A stretch of DNA of 64,000 nucleotides from Bacteroidales bacterium (GCA_017535325.1 JAFXUC010000029.1:116415-180414), one strand, 5' to 3'; counted from the stretch's first letter, positions 51,314 to 61,023 are shown. Notes: generated by a model from the letters alone, not told the origin. Numbers and translations: made by a program.

Positions 51314-51658
51314 TTGGCGCATAAAAAATCAAAAAAAAGCGCGTTACAAATTTTAGGAATAGCATCGGAGGAGTCTTCGCTTATCGTAAAAGACAGTGAA
51401 AATTCAGGTATGCAAATTGACCTTTTGATAGACCGTGCTGATGATGTTGTCAACGTTTGTGAGATAAAATTTTATAAATCCGCTTTTGCAGTAACGCCGC
51501 AATATGCAGAAAAACTCCTCAGCCGCATTGCCGCACTTGAAGAAACAAACCGCAAAAAGACGTTTCATCTGACTTACATCGGTGTTACCCCGCTTGTCAG
51601 CAACGAATATGCGGACGTTTTTCAATCGGCGTTAACGGTTGAGGAGTTTTTTACTTAA
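51314..51658 (+). pseudogene. C-terminal remnant of a DUF234-type AAA ATPase
   Basis: 114 codons that begin, at a TTG, in the middle of a domain. SALQILGIASEESSLIVKDSENSGMQIDLLIDRADDVVNVCEIKF aligns residue by residue with the protein at the right edge (63570). The ATPase part (Walker motifs) is absent and stops precede the frame. The domain is PD-(D/E)XK-like (DLLIDRAD...CEIKF). Truncated, probably not functional. Confidence 0.65.
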
Positions 51659-51661
51659 TTT

Positions 51662-52651
51662 TTATTTTGTCTCTTTCAACAATTCTTTTATACCGCCGAT
51701 ACTGCCTAAAAGGTTTGATGCCTCGTATGGCATGAAAACCGTCTTTGTACCCTCGCCGGCGGAGAGATTTTTCATCATGTCGATATACTTTTGAGCGATA
51801 AGATACTGCGCCGGATTTGCCGACGTGCCGATTGTTTCGGCAACTTTTTGAACCGCAGCCGCTTCCGCCTCGGCAATCTTTTGAATCGCAAACGCCTCAG
51901 CCTCAGCCTTTTTGAGTCTTGCCTGAGCCTCGCCTTCGGCTTGAAGTATAGCCTGCTGTTTTGCTGCCTCGGCTTGGTTAATCATCGCCGTTTTTGCACC
52001 TTCAGAAGCCAAAATGCGTGAGGCTTTTTCTCCTTCTGAGGTCAAAATAGCCGCACGTTTGTTGCGCTCAGCCTGCATTTGCTTTTCCATTGCCGTCAAA
52101 ACGCTTTGCGGCGGGGTAATGTCTTGAAGTTCCACGCGGTTTACTTTTACGCCCCATTTGTCGGTGGCATCGTCCAAAACGGCACGAAGTTTAGTGTTGA
52201 TTGTGTCCCTTGAAGTAAGCGTTTCGTCCAATTCCAACTCACCGATGATGTTACGCAAAGTTGTCTGCGTAAGTTTTTCGATGGCGTTCGGAAGATTGTC
52301 GATTTCGTATGCCGCCTTAAAAGGGTCCATAATCTGAAAATACAACAGCGCGTTGATCTCCGTCTGAACATTGTCTTTTGTGATAACGTTCTGTTTGTCA
52401 AAATCATAAACCTGTTCCCTCAAATCTATTGTAGTGGAGTTGTAATAACGTCCGCTGCGCAAGATGACAATGTTTTTTGCCTTGTCAATAAAAGGAATGA
52501 TGATGTTGATACCCGGAGAAAGCGTTGAATGATATTTTCCAAGCCTTTCGATAATTTTGGTTTCTGACTGAGGTATGATAACCAAAGTCTTTTTTACGAA
52601 AATAATTGCAAAAACCACTATTGCAATTATCACGATTACAGTAGGTTCCAT
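51662..52651 (-). CDS. SPFH/band-7 protein (QmcA/paraslipin type)
   Basis: 329 residues. One N-terminal membrane helix is followed by the SPFH domain (VIIPQSETKIIERLGKYHSTLSPGINIIIPFID), an Ala/Glu-rich coiled coil (QAILQAEGEAQARLKKAEAEA) and a C-terminal PYEASNLLGSIGGIKELL-like end. It forms large membrane-associated oligomers, typically together with NfeD, which lies upstream. It ends 3 bases from the remnant at 51314, in convergent orientation. Confidence 0.92.
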   Translation of the reverse strand: MEPTVIVIIAIVVFAIIFVKKTLVIIPQSETKIIERLGKYHSTLSPGINIIIPFIDKAKNIVILRSGRYYNSTTIDLREQVYDFDKQNVITKDNVQTEINALLYFQIMDPFKAAYEIDNLPNAIEKLTQTTLRNIIGELELDETLTSRDTINTKLRAVLDDATDKWGVKVNRVELQDITPPQSVLTAMEKQMQAERNKRAAILTSEGEKASRILASEGAKTAMINQAEAAKQQAILQAEGEAQARLKKAEAEAFAIQKIAEAEAAAVQKVAETIGTSANPAQYLIAQKYIDMMKNLSAGEGTKTVFMPYEASNLLGSIGGIKELLKETK

Positions 52652-52669
52652 GATTGAAGTGTTTATTTA

Positions 52670-53116
52670 TTATGATTCAACAATTTTATTCAGGGGTTCA
52701 ACAATAACGATTGTGCTTTTTCTGCCGATGATTCTGACGTTGGTATCGCTTGCAACCGGCAGTCCGTCAATGGTCTGAGCCTTCCAAACGTCGCCGTCAA
52801 GGGCTATCCGTCCGAAACCGTCTTTTTCGATCGCCTCCGTAACTTTGCCCGTGCGTCCTATCATGGCGTCGGCGTTGCTTTTTCTGCCGCCTTTGTTGAA
52901 ATGCTCGGCAATAATCGGGCGCAGAAAGAAAATGCTCGCTACCGCCGACAACGCGAAAATTATCACTTGAATTGTCAGCGAAAAACCAAACAGAGCCGTC
53001 AGCATGGCGGAAACTGCTCCGATGGAGAAACAAATCATAACGAAATTTCCCGCCGAAAGTTCTATCACTAAGAATACTATGGCGGCTATAATCCAAATTA
53101 TATACAAACTGTCCAT
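52670..53116 (-). CDS. NfeD-family membrane protein
   Basis: 148 residues from the ATG at 53116. Three or four transmembrane helices (MDSLYIIWIIAAIVFLVIELSAGNFVMI...) are followed by a C-terminal OB-fold domain (MIGRTGKVTEAIEKDGFGRIALDGDVWKA). NfeD proteins partner SPFH proteins in membrane quality control. It starts the two-gene unit NfeD-SPFH. Confidence 0.9.
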   Translation of the reverse strand: MDSLYIIWIIAAIVFLVIELSAGNFVMICFSIGAVSAMLTALFGFSLTIQVIIFALSAVASIFFLRPIIAEHFNKGGRKSNADAMIGRTGKVTEAIEKDGFGRIALDGDVWKAQTIDGLPVASDTNVRIIGRKSTIVIVEPLNKIVES

Positions 53117-53134
53117 AACGGTAATTATTTTCTC

Positions 53135-53142
53135 CAAATTTA
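53135..53142 (-). promoter_or_regulatory. Promoter of the NfeD-SPFH pair (TAAATTTG, minus strand)
   Basis: Exact TAnnTTTG on the minus strand, 19 bases before the ATG at 53116. Confidence 0.55.
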
Positions 53143-53182
53143 AAAACAATTATCGTAAAAAACAAATAAAAAGGAAAAAAAA

Positions 53183-54823
53183 TTACCAGTCTTCCTCTTC
53201 TTCCTGCTTGCGTTTTTCTTCTTCCTCTTTTTCGATGGATTCGTTTGAAATCACTGTTTCAGTAACTTTTGACCATTTGAAAATATCTTCCGGCTTGTAA
53301 GGGCGGTGGCTGTCGTACCAGACAAAACCGTTGAGAAACGACTGGCGTTTGGTTAGGCCTTCCAAAGGATAAAGCGTGCCTTTCGGGGTTTTGAAAAACC
53401 AGAGCCGTTTCATTTTGCCGTTTTCAAAAAATATGTCCATATCTTTGGAAGTCGCTGTGTTCATGCCTGTTACGATGGAATCTTCCATGGTGTAATAAAT
53501 CGTAGCCGCATCGGAAATCACTTCCACTTCCTGAATTTTGTTGGAGTCAAGATACGCCACCATGTCTTTGCCGGTGATTTGGTTGTAACGCGGCACACTG
53601 TCAACCTGCTGCGAGACAAACGCACTGCCTAACATTTCAACCATGTCGATAGTGTTGCCGGAGGTGTAGAGTTTTATCGTTTTGGCGGTGATTTGATTTT
53701 CCAAATGCCAGATTACCGGCGTTTTGTGCATGGTTATAATGCTGTCCGACATGTTGTAGACTAAACTGTCGCACATCGTCTGAATGTCGCGGCGGAACAT
53801 TTTGGCGTGGCTGAACGCCCGGATTATGCGGTAAACGGTGGTGTCTTTTTGCTCAAAAAGCGTGTCAGTAACCGAAACAATCGTGTCGGCGTGAAGATAC
53901 ATCGTGTCTTTTTTAGAGAAATAAATCATCAGCGCGCTGTCGGTAAGAAGGCTTTTTTCTGGGACTTCATAATAACGCGCCTCGTTGCCTTTGAGTTTTA
54001 CGTTTTGAACCGTGTCCGTAATCTCCACCCTTGAACGTCCGATTCCGTATTTTTCGTTTCTGAAAAACATTATCGTATCGCCCGAAAGCCGGTGTTCCTT
54101 GCTGATCAAAAGGCTTTTTTTGGTGAGTTGGCACTCGTCTTTTATGTGGTTGTACCAGCCGCGCTCCGAATACAGATAATTGCTGTCGCCTACGATTTCG
54201 GTCGGTCCGAGAAAAGTCGAAATTTTTGTCTTGATATTGTGTGTCAGCGTGTCGGAATACATCACGTATTTCGGATTGTGGACAACTACGTCCTTGTTGT
54301 AGACCAAATCGTTGGTTTTCGGATAAAAATAACCAAGTTCAGAGACAAGCGTGTCTTCGCCCGTAAAAGTGGTGCCGCCGTTGAAATAATTGGCGAAATT
54401 TTTAGCCATGTCATAATCGATGTTGTCGGTGAGCATCGTCATGGAGTCTTTCACCATTTTGACGTTTTCCCTCAGACGTGCAAACCTTGTCGCGCCGTCA
54501 TAGTCAAGAGAGTCGCCCCAGAGATGAACGGTGTCTGTCTGCTCCACAAGCCTGTACATGTGAACCCTTCCGTAAGCGCGGAATTTGTTTTCGCGGGAAT
54601 TGTAAAGTGCTGAATCGCAGTACATTGAAGCACTGTCATGATAAAACTGAACGTCGCCTTTCAAGACTTTTACGTCCGCGCCGTGGTACTCGTCAACTTC
54701 CAGAGTGTTGGAATTGACGATTTCGATTTTGCGTCCGGCGGTTTTTGCCGTGTCCTGATTTTGGGCTTCAACTGCCTGAAAAACACAAAGCAGCAATATA
54801 AATAAAAATAAGGTTTTCTTCAC
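53183..54823 (-). CDS. OstA/LptA-like periplasmic protein
   Basis: 546 residues from the GTG at 54823 (MKKTLFLFILLLCVFQAVEAQ signal). The TTG further upstream is excluded because the promoter -7 element overlaps it. The mature part shows repeated OstA-type strands (LKGDVQFYHDSASMYCDSALYNSRENKFRAYGRVHMY, then DSLDYDGATRFARLRENV). The C-terminus is Glu/Lys-rich (EKEEEEKRKQEEEEDW). It probably takes part in lipopolysaccharide transport across the periplasm. Confidence 0.88.
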   Translation of the reverse strand: MKKTLFLFILLLCVFQAVEAQNQDTAKTAGRKIEIVNSNTLEVDEYHGADVKVLKGDVQFYHDSASMYCDSALYNSRENKFRAYGRVHMYRLVEQTDTVHLWGDSLDYDGATRFARLRENVKMVKDSMTMLTDNIDYDMAKNFANYFNGGTTFTGEDTLVSELGYFYPKTNDLVYNKDVVVHNPKYVMYSDTLTHNIKTKISTFLGPTEIVGDSNYLYSERGWYNHIKDECQLTKKSLLISKEHRLSGDTIMFFRNEKYGIGRSRVEITDTVQNVKLKGNEARYYEVPEKSLLTDSALMIYFSKKDTMYLHADTIVSVTDTLFEQKDTTVYRIIRAFSHAKMFRRDIQTMCDSLVYNMSDSIITMHKTPVIWHLENQITAKTIKLYTSGNTIDMVEMLGSAFVSQQVDSVPRYNQITGKDMVAYLDSNKIQEVEVISDAATIYYTMEDSIVTGMNTATSKDMDIFFENGKMKRLWFFKTPKGTLYPLEGLTKRQSFLNGFVWYDSHRPYKPEDIFKWSKVTETVISNESIEKEEEEKRKQEEEEDW

Positions 54824-54847
54824 TGTTGATAGAATATTTTTCGGGTG

Positions 54848-54855
54848 CAAAGTTA
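54848..54855 (-). promoter_or_regulatory. Promoter of the OstA-like gene (TAACTTTG, minus strand)
   Basis: Exact TAnnTTTG on the minus strand. It fixes the start codon downstream of 54840. Confidence 0.55.
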
Positions 54856-54870
54856 TAAAAAAAAAATTAA

Positions 54871-57258
54871 TTACGGAATTATAATTCCTGCAACTGAAAT
54901 GTCGTCCACTTGCTCCAATGTGCCGCGCCAGGCGAGATGTTCGCTGAGAAAGAAGTCCGCCATTTGGTTGTAATCCAGTTCTGAGGCTTTGATAATGAGG
55001 TTAGTGAAGTTTTTGCGTCCCAATTTTTTGCCGTTTTCAAAACCGAACTGATCGGCGTAACCGTCAGAGGACATCAAAAGAAAATCCCCGCTTTTAATAT
55101 CAAATTTGCTGTTTTGAAACTGAAAATCCGAGCCGGGCATTATGTTTCCGAGAGAACATCTGTCAGGAAGAAGTTTGAATAATTCGCCTTTTCTTACAAT
55201 GTAGAGCGGACGGTATGCTCCGGCGTATTCTACTTCGGTGTTGTTTTCGTTGATAATGCACAGCGAAAGGTCCATGCCGTCAATGCCGCCGACTTTGTTG
55301 CTGAGACTGCTGACTGATTCGTAAAGTTTGTCGTTGAGTTGCTTGATGAGGTCGCCCGGAGTGTTTTCCTGTGTAACCTCCTGCAAGATTTCGTCCAGAA
55401 ACATTTTGCCCATGAGCGAGACAAACGCGCCCGGCACGCCGTGTCCGGCACAGTCGCAAAGCGCGAGATATTTCCGTCCGAATTTCTGCCCCATCCAGAA
55501 GAAATCGCCTGAAACAATGGCTTTCGGAAGGTTGAGAAAGAAACTTTCTTTGTAACATTCGTGCAAAAGGTTTTTGCCGGTCATAAGTGCCGACTGAATT
55601 ACAGAGGCGTATTCTATCGACTTTGTAACTTCCTTGTTTTTCTGCTCGATTTCGTCGCTTTGTTTGCGGATTTCGGCCTCGGCGCGTTTGACAGCCGAAA
55701 TGTCAGTGTCAACCACAATTAACATCACGTTGCCTTCTTCGTCGGAAATCGGCGTTATGGACGACTGAATCCATATTTCTTTTTCGTCTTTGTTGTAATG
55801 CAAAAGCGTGAATGTTACGGGTTTGCAGTCTTTGTATGCCTTGTCGTAATATTCTATTGCTGCGGGGTTTCTCAGGGCTGTTTTGTAATATGCACCGTTA
55901 GCAATAAACTCTTCAAAAGTATAACCGTAAATCTTTGTAAATCCGTAGTTTACCCAAGAAATGTTCTTGTTTTCGTCAAGCATTATGACGGCGTTTTCGG
56001 TGTTTCTTACCGAAATCGAAAAGCGTTTGAGTTCGGCATTGAGGCTTACCAACTGGTTTTGTTTGGTTTTCAAATCGTTGTTTGCGGTTTGCAAAAGCAC
56101 GTTTCTTTCTTCCAAAAGTTTTTTCTGACTGTTGATTTTTCTCATGCACGAGATGTTGACAATCGCATATTCGATGTACGTCGCCAGATTGTGGATAATT
56201 CCCAAATGATACGGCGTAAAATAATTGTTTTTTTTGCTTTTGATTGTCAGCACGCCGATTGTCATGTCGTTGTCGGAAAGCGGGACGTAGACCGCCGAGC
56301 CGAAAAGCGTCGTGTCTATTTTGAATTTGTTAATATCAACGTATTGTCCGATTTCGTTTTTATAATCGGAGATAACGAGCGATTTGTGGTTGAGAAACGA
56401 CCAGACCACCAAGTTGTTTTTGTTTTCGAGGTTGTAACGCGCAAAAGCCATCGTAACGCCGTTCATCACAAACGCCGCAAAGTCGATGCTTGTATGAGGC
56501 GCGTTGTATACGCCTATGCCCATGCCGTCAGTCGGGAAAAACTTCTCCAACTCCTCGGCTGCAACTTTCGATAAATTGCTCATTGTCAGGGCTTTGATAA
56601 TTCTTTGTCCTGAACGGCTGAGAACGGAAAGATTCTGCAAAGTGTTGTTGAGGTTTTCTTTCTGGATTTCCAACTGCGATTTTGTGTTGTTGAACTCCTC
56701 GTTTTGAACGGAGAGTTTTTCCGTCAAATCCGCTAAATGTTTTTTGTCTTTGTGCTTTTTTATCAGCAGAAAAATGACAGCGGCTGTCAGCATGCTGATT
56801 ATAAGTGTCAAAGCGGTTTTCAGTTTTAGATCAAAAGGGCGTTTTACCGTGAAATTCAGTTTTACGGGTTCGGAGACAAGCGTGTTTGTCCTCGCTTTTA
56901 CGGTAAAAGTGTATTGTCCTTCTTTCATGTTGACAAAAATCGCGGTTTTTTGGGTAGACCACGGCGAATATTCTTCGTCGCAATTATCCAAACGGTAGGC
57001 ATATTCGGTGTTGTAAAGTTTCTTTCCGTCAGAATCGGCGGTATAAACGATTTTGATTTTGTTTTTTACTTGAATGTTATCAATACGCTTTTGCTTGTCA
57101 GCGTACTTGTCGGCTGAATACACCAATGAATCTTGGTCGCAATATATCAACGTTATACGGCAATCCAAATTGCCGGTTTGGGCAAACGCCTTAATCCCGA
57201 CAATTACCGTTAACAAAAAGATAACGAAAAATGCTGAAATTTTTTTTCCCTTTTTCAT
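54871..57258 (-). CDS. Y_Y_Y - transmembrane - GAF - PAS - SpoIIE phosphatase sensor
   Basis: 795 residues. Signal peptide (1-27), periplasmic Y_Y_Y-like beta domain (~70-135, AYRLDNCDEEYSPWSTQK), transmembrane helix (~142-165), coiled coil, GAF-like domain (~215-375), PAS (~425-540; NTENAVIMLDENKNISWVN), then SpoIIE PP2C phosphatase (~560-795; SGDFFWMGQ, DCAGHGVPGAFVSLMG, SSDGYADQFG). It has the same output domain as the 26339 protein but different input modules. No obvious promoter is seen in 57259-57300. Confidence 0.88.
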   Translation of the reverse strand: MKKGKKISAFFVIFLLTVIVGIKAFAQTGNLDCRITLIYCDQDSLVYSADKYADKQKRIDNIQVKNKIKIVYTADSDGKKLYNTEYAYRLDNCDEEYSPWSTQKTAIFVNMKEGQYTFTVKARTNTLVSEPVKLNFTVKRPFDLKLKTALTLIISMLTAAVIFLLIKKHKDKKHLADLTEKLSVQNEEFNNTKSQLEIQKENLNNTLQNLSVLSRSGQRIIKALTMSNLSKVAAEELEKFFPTDGMGIGVYNAPHTSIDFAAFVMNGVTMAFARYNLENKNNLVVWSFLNHKSLVISDYKNEIGQYVDINKFKIDTTLFGSAVYVPLSDNDMTIGVLTIKSKKNNYFTPYHLGIIHNLATYIEYAIVNISCMRKINSQKKLLEERNVLLQTANNDLKTKQNQLVSLNAELKRFSISVRNTENAVIMLDENKNISWVNYGFTKIYGYTFEEFIANGAYYKTALRNPAAIEYYDKAYKDCKPVTFTLLHYNKDEKEIWIQSSITPISDEEGNVMLIVVDTDISAVKRAEAEIRKQSDEIEQKNKEVTKSIEYASVIQSALMTGKNLLHECYKESFFLNLPKAIVSGDFFWMGQKFGRKYLALCDCAGHGVPGAFVSLMGKMFLDEILQEVTQENTPGDLIKQLNDKLYESVSSLSNKVGGIDGMDLSLCIINENNTEVEYAGAYRPLYIVRKGELFKLLPDRCSLGNIMPGSDFQFQNSKFDIKSGDFLLMSSDGYADQFGFENGKKLGRKNFTNLIIKASELDYNQMADFFLSEHLAWRGTLEQVDDISVAGIIIP

Positions 57259-57302
57259 GGTGCTAAATTATAAAAAATCATTTTAATATTAAAAAAAAAG
57301 AC

Positions 57303-57310
57303 TAATTTTG
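57303..57310 (+). promoter_or_regulatory. leuB promoter (TAATTTTG)
   Basis: Exact TAnnTTTG, 33 bases before the ATG at 57344. Confidence 0.6.
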
Positions 57311-57343
57311 CAAAAAAAAAATCAAAACATAAATTTTACACAA

Positions 57344-58411
57344 ATGAACAAGCAGATAGCAGTTTTACCCGGCGACGGTATTGGTCCCGAGGTTATCGCA
57401 GAGGCGCAGAAATCACTTCAAGCGATAGAAAAAATCAGAGGTCATAAGTTTACATACGTTCCCGTTTTAGGCGGTGCTGCGGCAATTGACGCTTGCGGCA
57501 ATCCTATGCCCGACGAAACGGTTGAAGTTTGCAAACAATCTGACGCTGTACTTTTCGGTGCGTTTGGCAGTCCGAAATACGACAACGACCCGAATGCAAA
57601 GGTTCGTCCCGAACAAGGCCTTTTGGCAATCAGAAAACGTCTTGAACTTTTTGCAAATATTCGTCCGATTTATACTTTCCCGGCACTCATTCACAAATCG
57701 CCGATTAAAAAAGAAATCGTTGACGGTGCTGATTTCGTTGTTGTAAGGGAACTTACGGGCGGAATGTATTTCGGTATGAAAGGCCGCACGGAAGACGGCA
57801 AATCGGCTTTCGACACCAACCTTTATTCAGTTTTTGAGATTGAAAGAATTTTGAAATGCGCATACGAACTTTCTCTCAAACGCCGCAAAAAACTCTTGGT
57901 TGTTGATAAGGCTAACGTTTTGGCTTCGTCAAGACTTTGGAGAGAAACGGCTCAGAGAATCAGCAAAGATTATCCTGAGGTTGAGACTTCTTATATGTTT
58001 GTTGACAACGCTTCGATGAGAATTGTTACAACGCCTAAGGATTTTGATGTTATGGTAACAGAGAATACTTTCGGTGATATTTTGACAGACGAGGCTTCGG
58101 TAATTACAGGAAGTATGGGCCTTATGCCGAGTGCGTCAATCGGCGTTTACACCTCGCTTTTTGAACCTATTCACGGTTCATATCCTCAGGCAGCAGGCAA
58201 AAACATCGCTAACCCGATGGCGGCAATTCTTTCGGCTGCAATGCTTTTGGAAACAGGTTTCGGCTTAAAAGAGGAGGCTCAAATCGTTACCGATGCTGTT
58301 AACAAAGCCCTCGCTGACGGTATTCGTACAGAAGATATCGCCGAAGGCAAGGCATACGGCACAAAAGAAGTAGGCGACTACATTGCAAAGGCAATTTTGG
58401 AGACAAAATAA
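57344..58411 (+). CDS. leuB: 3-Isopropylmalate dehydrogenase
   Basis: 355 residues from the ATG at 57344 ([17 protein letters not shown]). It has [10 protein letters not shown], the substrate-binding [21 protein letters not shown], the catalytic YMFVDNASM and DILTDEAS region, and the NAD loop [18 protein letters not shown]. It catalyses oxidative decarboxylation in leucine biosynthesis. It stands alone here; leuA, leuC and leuD are not in the window. Confidence 0.95.
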   Translation: MNKQIAVLPGDGIGPEVIAEAQKSLQAIEKIRGHKFTYVPVLGGAAAIDACGNPMPDETVEVCKQSDAVLFGAFGSPKYDNDPNAKVRPEQGLLAIRKRLELFANIRPIYTFPALIHKSPIKKEIVDGADFVVVRELTGGMYFGMKGRTEDGKSAFDTNLYSVFEIERILKCAYELSLKRRKKLLVVDKANVLASSRLWRETAQRISKDYPEVETSYMFVDNASMRIVTTPKDFDVMVTENTFGDILTDEASVITGSMGLMPSASIGVYTSLFEPIHGSYPQAAGKNIANPMAAILSAAMLLETGFGLKEEAQIVTDAVNKALADGIRTEDIAEGKAYGTKEVGDYIAKAILETK

Positions 58412-58417
58412 TCAAAT

Positions 58418-58448
58418 AAAAAAAAGAGGTTGAAAAACCTCTTTTTTT
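58418..58448. terminator. Terminator shared by leuB and the solute-binding lipoprotein gene
   Basis: AAAAAAAAGAGGTT (58418-58431) pairs with AACCTCTTTTTTT (58436-58448), loop GAAA. A and T tracts serve both strands. Confidence 0.85.
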
Positions 58449-59229
58449 ATTTAACTCTCTTAGACGAGACTATAATCGTGTAAGTGTTGTTGTACGGTTT
58501 TGAGAACAGAACTTTTTTAGCGCGTTCCTCCGTGATTGAAATTCCTGAGAGGGACATATCCGCTTTCCCTTCCGCAATGCACGGGATAATGTCGGAAAAT
58601 GGAATCACCGTTATTTTTACCGGACGTCCGATTTTGTCGGCAAACAAAGTCCACAATTCAGCGTCAAGACCCGAAACTATTCCGCCGATTGAAAGGTTGA
58701 ACGGTGGATAATCGCCCTCGGTAACGATGTTCAAAGGCTCGCCCTCTGTAACCTGCGGTTTCGGCACCGGGAGTGAAGACGGCGACGAAGTGCTGAACCA
58801 TTTGTTACGGATTTCGGCAAGTTGTCCGCTTTGCTCCAATTCGGTGATAAAATCGTTGAACTGCGCCTGCAATTCCGTGTTTTTCTTGTTGAAAACAGCA
58901 CCCATCGGTACTGCCGGCATATTTGCGTTTGCCGTGTCGATTGAGAGTCCGCCGGCAAGCATCAGCACTGCCGAAACGTCCTCGTCAATGCCGTATTCAG
59001 CCTTGCCCGAAACGATGGCTTTGTAAATGTCAAATGCCGTCGGCACTTTTATTACATTGTATGACGGATATTTCTCTGCAAATATCGCCTCAAACGTAGT
59101 GCCTTCCTGAACCGCGATTGTTTTGTCAGAGAGGTTTTCAAAGTCGCGTATTTTGTCATCGCCGCTCATCGAACAGCCGCTGATTGCCATAGCCGTCAAT
59201 GCCGTGATGATTAATTTGATTGATTGCAT
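58447..59229 (-). CDS. Solute-binding lipoprotein (SBP_bac_3 type) with permuted lobe order
   Basis: 260 residues with lipobox ISGC (Cys19). The first half (~28-148: LSDKTIAVQEGTTFEAI, VSGKAEYGIDED, FITELEQSGQLAEIRNKWF) corresponds to the usual C-terminal half of an amino-acid-binding protein. The second half (~166-260: PLNIVTEGDYPPFNL, GLDAELWTLFADKIG, SLSGISITEERAKKVLFSKPY) corresponds to the usual N-terminal half. It appears circularly permuted, joined by a Pro/Ser linker. It probably binds an amino acid or similar ligand in the periplasm. It lies 15 bases downstream of a TonB-dependent receptor gene. Confidence 0.78.
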   Translation of the reverse strand: MQSIKLIITALTAMAISGCSMSGDDKIRDFENLSDKTIAVQEGTTFEAIFAEKYPSYNVIKVPTAFDIYKAIVSGKAEYGIDEDVSAVLMLAGGLSIDTANANMPAVPMGAVFNKKNTELQAQFNDFITELEQSGQLAEIRNKWFSTSSPSSLPVPKPQVTEGEPLNIVTEGDYPPFNLSIGGIVSGLDAELWTLFADKIGRPVKITVIPFSDIIPCIAEGKADMSLSGISITEERAKKVLFSKPYNNTYTIIVSSKRVK

Positions 59230-59244
59230 GTTTTTGTTGTGTGT

Positions 59245-61023
59245 TTAAAAATAATACAAAATTCTAAAATTTGCCCTGTTTAAATCCTTGCAGAACATAT
59301 CGTGCCATTGTGCGGCAACGGTCAGATGTTCGCCGAAACCTTTTTGAACCGACAACATTCCGTATACGTCCGCGCCGGTGATAATTTTTTCCGGAGTTTT
59401 GTCGCTGCACCAGAGAGCCTGAGCCGAGATTTTCCATTTTGACGGAAGATTCAGAGTCGGCGCAAAGCGGATATATTCGTAAGAAGTGTTTTCTCCGTAG
59501 TAATGATTGTTGTAAAAACTTGCGCCTGCCACAAAACTGAACATGCCCGGCGTATACGAAAACGAAGCGTCAATGTTTGTGATTTGACATTCTTCCGGGT
59601 CGTTTTCAAACGTTGTAACAGGCTGCTGAATATACGTGCCTTGTGTTTCGGTTACGATGTCGCGGGTGTCGATAAGACGTCCGATTGCCGAAGCCTGAAA
59701 TTTTTTTGACGAATAAGTGTACATCAAACGGTAAACGTCAGCGGGTTGATAATCAAGTTTCGGATTGCCGATTGAAACAGGAGTACCGATTTCGTCGTAA
59801 AGAGGAAAACTGTGAATGTTAATATAATCAGGCGCAACAAAACGGCGGTAATACGAGCCCTGAATTTGATGGTGCCAGTTCGGAGTAAGGGTTGCGCTTG
59901 CGACAATCAAATTGTAAGGATTGTCGATTTTTTCGTCTTTGTAGCCGTAATGATAACACATCACACGGTCGCCCAAAGAGAGCGACAACGGTCCGACAGT
60001 ATAGTCTAACTGCGCGTAAAAGTCGTTGTTATAAGTGGTAAGGTCGCGGTCAACTTCTACCGCTTGATTCATAAAACTGCTGAAAATGTCAACGGTTTGA
60101 AAATATTTTGAGTTGAGGTTTGTTGTTGCATAGTCCAATTCCCAACCTGCGCAAAGTTCGAGACCGTCAACTATTGGCGTATAAAGTTCCACGATATACA
60201 CCTGCCAAATCTCTTTTGTACGCTCTTTGCTGCTTGTAAGGGACAGAATTTCGTTTTTCGCGCCGTCGTCGTAATATTCCACGTCGGCAGAAACGCTGAG
60301 AGCCGTTCCCGCGTCGTTGAAAATGCCGTCATACTGGACTTGTCCGCCGTAATAGCGTGAATCGGCGTTTCCGCTGTGTCCGTAGCGCATTGCAAAATCG
60401 TACATGAGATTGTGATTGTTGTTGAGCGCGGTGTTGATTTTGGCGGCGCAACGGGCTGTGCCGTCATATTCGCCGTGCCGCGAATTGTCTGAAAGTGTTG
60501 CGCTTAAAAGTACGTCCGTTTTGCCGTTGCCGTAAACAGCGTTGATAACGGGCGCGCTTTGAAGACCTTCCGTGTCAAATTCCGCACCTATATATATGTC
60601 TTTTTCTTCTGCGCCTCTTACCATGTTGATGTCGATGACGCCGCCGAGACTTTTGCTGCCTTTCATGACGTCGGGGTTGTCGCAGATTTGGATTTTTTCA
60701 ACGTATTTTGCCCTTAGTGTCGAAAGAAAAATCCTGATGTTTGCCTCGTAATTGAAATTTTCCACGCGGACAACATAACGGTCGTCAAGGTTTTCATAAT
60801 TTCTTGAAAGTGCCTCAGGAAACATTTGAAGGAGATCCATAACGGTGGTGTTGTCATCAAGAGCCATTCTCTGGGGAAAAATCAGCACCCTGTCGGCGCG
60901 GTGTTCAATAACGGGTTCTTCCCCTTTCAAACCGTATTCTGCTGCGGTTTCGTCTTGTGCAAAAACTTGCGGCGCACAGCATACTGTGAGTGCCGAAAGC
61001 ATTAGAATTGCTAATCTGTTCAT
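59245..61023 (-). CDS. TonB-dependent receptor-like outer membrane protein
   Basis: 592 residues. The signal peptide ends PQVFAQ. A plug-like region (~35-135; DNTTVMDLLQMFPEAL, LGGVIDINMVRGAEE) is followed by about twenty amphipathic beta strands with alternating Tyr/Phe, and a terminal aromatic (YYF). It is shorter than typical SusC proteins and lacks the carboxypeptidase-like N-terminal domain, so it is a small TonB-dependent receptor. It probably imports a small ligand in concert with the adjacent binding lipoprotein. I see no perfect promoter in 61024-61136, which is AT-rich and otherwise empty. Confidence 0.8.
   Translation of the reverse strand: MNRLAILMLSALTVCCAPQVFAQDETAAEYGLKGEEPVIEHRADRVLIFPQRMALDDNTTVMDLLQMFPEALSRNYENLDDRYVVRVENFNYEANIRIFLSTLRAKYVEKIQICDNPDVMKGSKSLGGVIDINMVRGAEEKDIYIGAEFDTEGLQSAPVINAVYGNGKTDVLLSATLSDNSRHGEYDGTARCAAKINTALNNNHNLMYDFAMRYGHSGNADSRYYGGQVQYDGIFNDAGTALSVSADVEYYDDGAKNEILSLTSSKERTKEIWQVYIVELYTPIVDGLELCAGWELDYATTNLNSKYFQTVDIFSSFMNQAVEVDRDLTTYNNDFYAQLDYTVGPLSLSLGDRVMCYHYGYKDEKIDNPYNLIVASATLTPNWHHQIQGSYYRRFVAPDYINIHSFPLYDEIGTPVSIGNPKLDYQPADVYRLMYTYSSKKFQASAIGRLIDTRDIVTETQGTYIQQPVTTFENDPEECQITNIDASFSYTPGMFSFVAGASFYNNHYYGENTSYEYIRFAPTLNLPSKWKISAQALWCSDKTPEKIITGADVYGMLSVQKGFGEHLTVAAQWHDMFCKDLNRANFRILYYF

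Noticed and set aside
54824..54850. TTG start for the OstA-like gene
   Set aside because: The promoter -7 element overlaps it, so the codon would not be in the transcript; the GTG at 54823 gives a normal signal peptide.
55798..56574. 258-codon frame antisense to the second SpoIIE sensor
   Set aside because: Composition typical of an antisense shadow; the sense gene has a complete domain architecture.
58447..59229. Two separate or frameshifted binding-protein genes instead of a permuted one
   Set aside because: There is one uninterrupted frame with a single lipobox and no stop or shift between the halves.
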